From: Chryseobacterium gleum
GTDB taxonomy: Bacteria; Bacteroidota; Bacteroidia; Flavobacteriales; Weeksellaceae
DNA: 64,000 nucleotides
Assembly: GCF_900636535.1 (NCBI RefSeq)
Contig: NZ_LR134289.1
Location: forward strand, 4,923,501-4,987,500
Reading direction: 5' to 3'
The first letter of the stretch is position 1; each line of letters starts with the position of its first letter. Positions 63,643-64,000 of the stretch are shown piece by piece. A program made the translations under genes and the position numbers. Under the pieces are notes generated by a model. That model saw only the letters and a list, made by a program, of their open reading frames with translations. It was not told the DNA's origin and ran no database searches.

Positions 63643-64000
63643 ATGAAAAAATTGTATTGTTTTGATTTTGACGGAACCCTGACGTATAAAGATACAATGT
63701 TTATGTACCTTAAATTCTACGATTCTACAAAATACCGTATACAATTTTTGAGACATGTACCGCTCTTTATCCTGCTAAAGCTGAAACTGGCTGAAACTGA
63801 AAAAGTGAAGAAAAGTTTTATCGGCTCTATTTTAAAAGGACAAAGCCAGGAAAAAATTGAACAGAAGTCTAAGCAGTTTTTTGAACAGCATTATCCTAAA
63901 ATCGTAAGGGAGAATGCATTAGACTTTATAAAAAATATCGATAGGAATAATACACAGAGTTTATTGGTAACCGCTTCATTGGATATCTGGGTAAAACCTT
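63643..64000 (+). CDS. HAD-superfamily phosphatase, 5' part only
   Basis: The start codon lies 2 bases after the DprE2-like stop, and the frame runs off the window after about 119 codons. MKKLYCFDFDGTLTYKDT gives the HAD motif I (DxDGT). LLVTASLDIWVKP near 107 resembles motif II, as in HAD-IB phosphatases. In this operon it is a good candidate to remove the 5-phosphate from polyprenyl phosphoribose phosphate. The rest lies outside the window. Confidence 0.8.
   Translation, partial: MKKLYCFDFDGTLTYKDTMFMYLKFYDSTKYRIQFLRHVPLFILLKLKLAETEKVKKSFIGSILKGQSQEKIEQKSKQFFEQHYPKIVRENALDFIKNIDRNNTQSLLVTASLDIWVKP

Noticed and set aside
1..64000. CRISPR array, rRNA operon or insertion sequence
   Set aside because: I saw no regularly spaced repeats, no rRNA-like sequence and no transposase with terminal inverted repeats.

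Overview
The window looks like a chromosomal segment of a Bacteroidota bacterium of the Chryseobacterium type (Flavobacteriia, Weeksellaceae). Reasons: low GC with A/T-rich spacers; promoters of the TTTG / TAnnTTTG type; a type IX secretion (T9SS) sorting domain; a long Bacteroidota-form LepB; a parA-parB-DUF5683-dapB-lepB-WbqC run; and GSCFA, DUF4269 and DUF2461 proteins. The genus is inferred from protein style, not from an rRNA gene.

Bases 1 to about 19,700 are an accessory region that looks like a genomic island. From left to right it holds: a 5'-complete but edge-truncated fusion of a nucleoside-phosphorylase-like domain to a STAND/NACHT NTPase (minus strand); an orphan 161-aa protein; a polymorphic-toxin locus (small T9SS-sorted companion, 2221-aa SpvB/VCBS/RHS protein with a PD-(D/E)xK-like C-terminal toxin, putative immunity protein); an HMCES/YedK-type SRAP gene with an 80-aa partner; a 124-aa protein followed by an OLD-like ATPase with a C-terminal RNxxxH motif; a convergent 487-aa protein with a HEPN-like tail; a 72-aa protein; and a large serine recombinase with a translationally coupled 41-aa ORF. 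The recombinase frame runs, antisense, through a terminator and into tRNA-Arg and tRNA-Pro. This suggests an element inserted just behind the 3' end of a host tRNA-Ser/Pro/Arg operon. The left end of the element is not seen in the window.

From about 20 kb onward the window is ordinary core chromosome. It contains an AmiD-like amidase and aspA; a surface-glycan group (two glycosyltransferases, a frameshifted flippase, an FkbM methyltransferase); DUF2461; a four-gene TolC/MacA/MacB-type efflux operon; a DEAD helicase with a DbpA-type tail; a DUF47/PiT phosphate pair; polyprenyl synthetase, GSCFA, DUF4269 and TatD; a RhlE-type helicase; two envelope proteins; obg, adk and hpt; an ABC-F ATPase; a kinase-like P-loop protein and a lipase-like hydrolase; purA; tonB; parA (frameshifted) and parB, DUF5683, dapB, lepB and WbqC; a subtilisin-like protease; a lipocalin and an OmpA lipoprotein. 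It ends with a UbiA / DprE1-like / DprE2-like / HAD operon that could make a polyprenyl-phosphate-arabinose donor.

Four single-base losses in short A/T runs break three genes (the flippase twice, parA, and a small secreted protein at 48.7-49.1 kb). Because parA is one of them, sequencing error is at least as likely as real decay. Intergenic regions carry a recurring pair of GGCTTTAGCC hairpins and several clear intrinsic terminators. The strongest candidates for an undescribed system are the phosphorylase-STAND fusion, the ATPase/HEPN cassette at 13.1-17.4 kb and the RHS locus with its T9SS-sorted companion.
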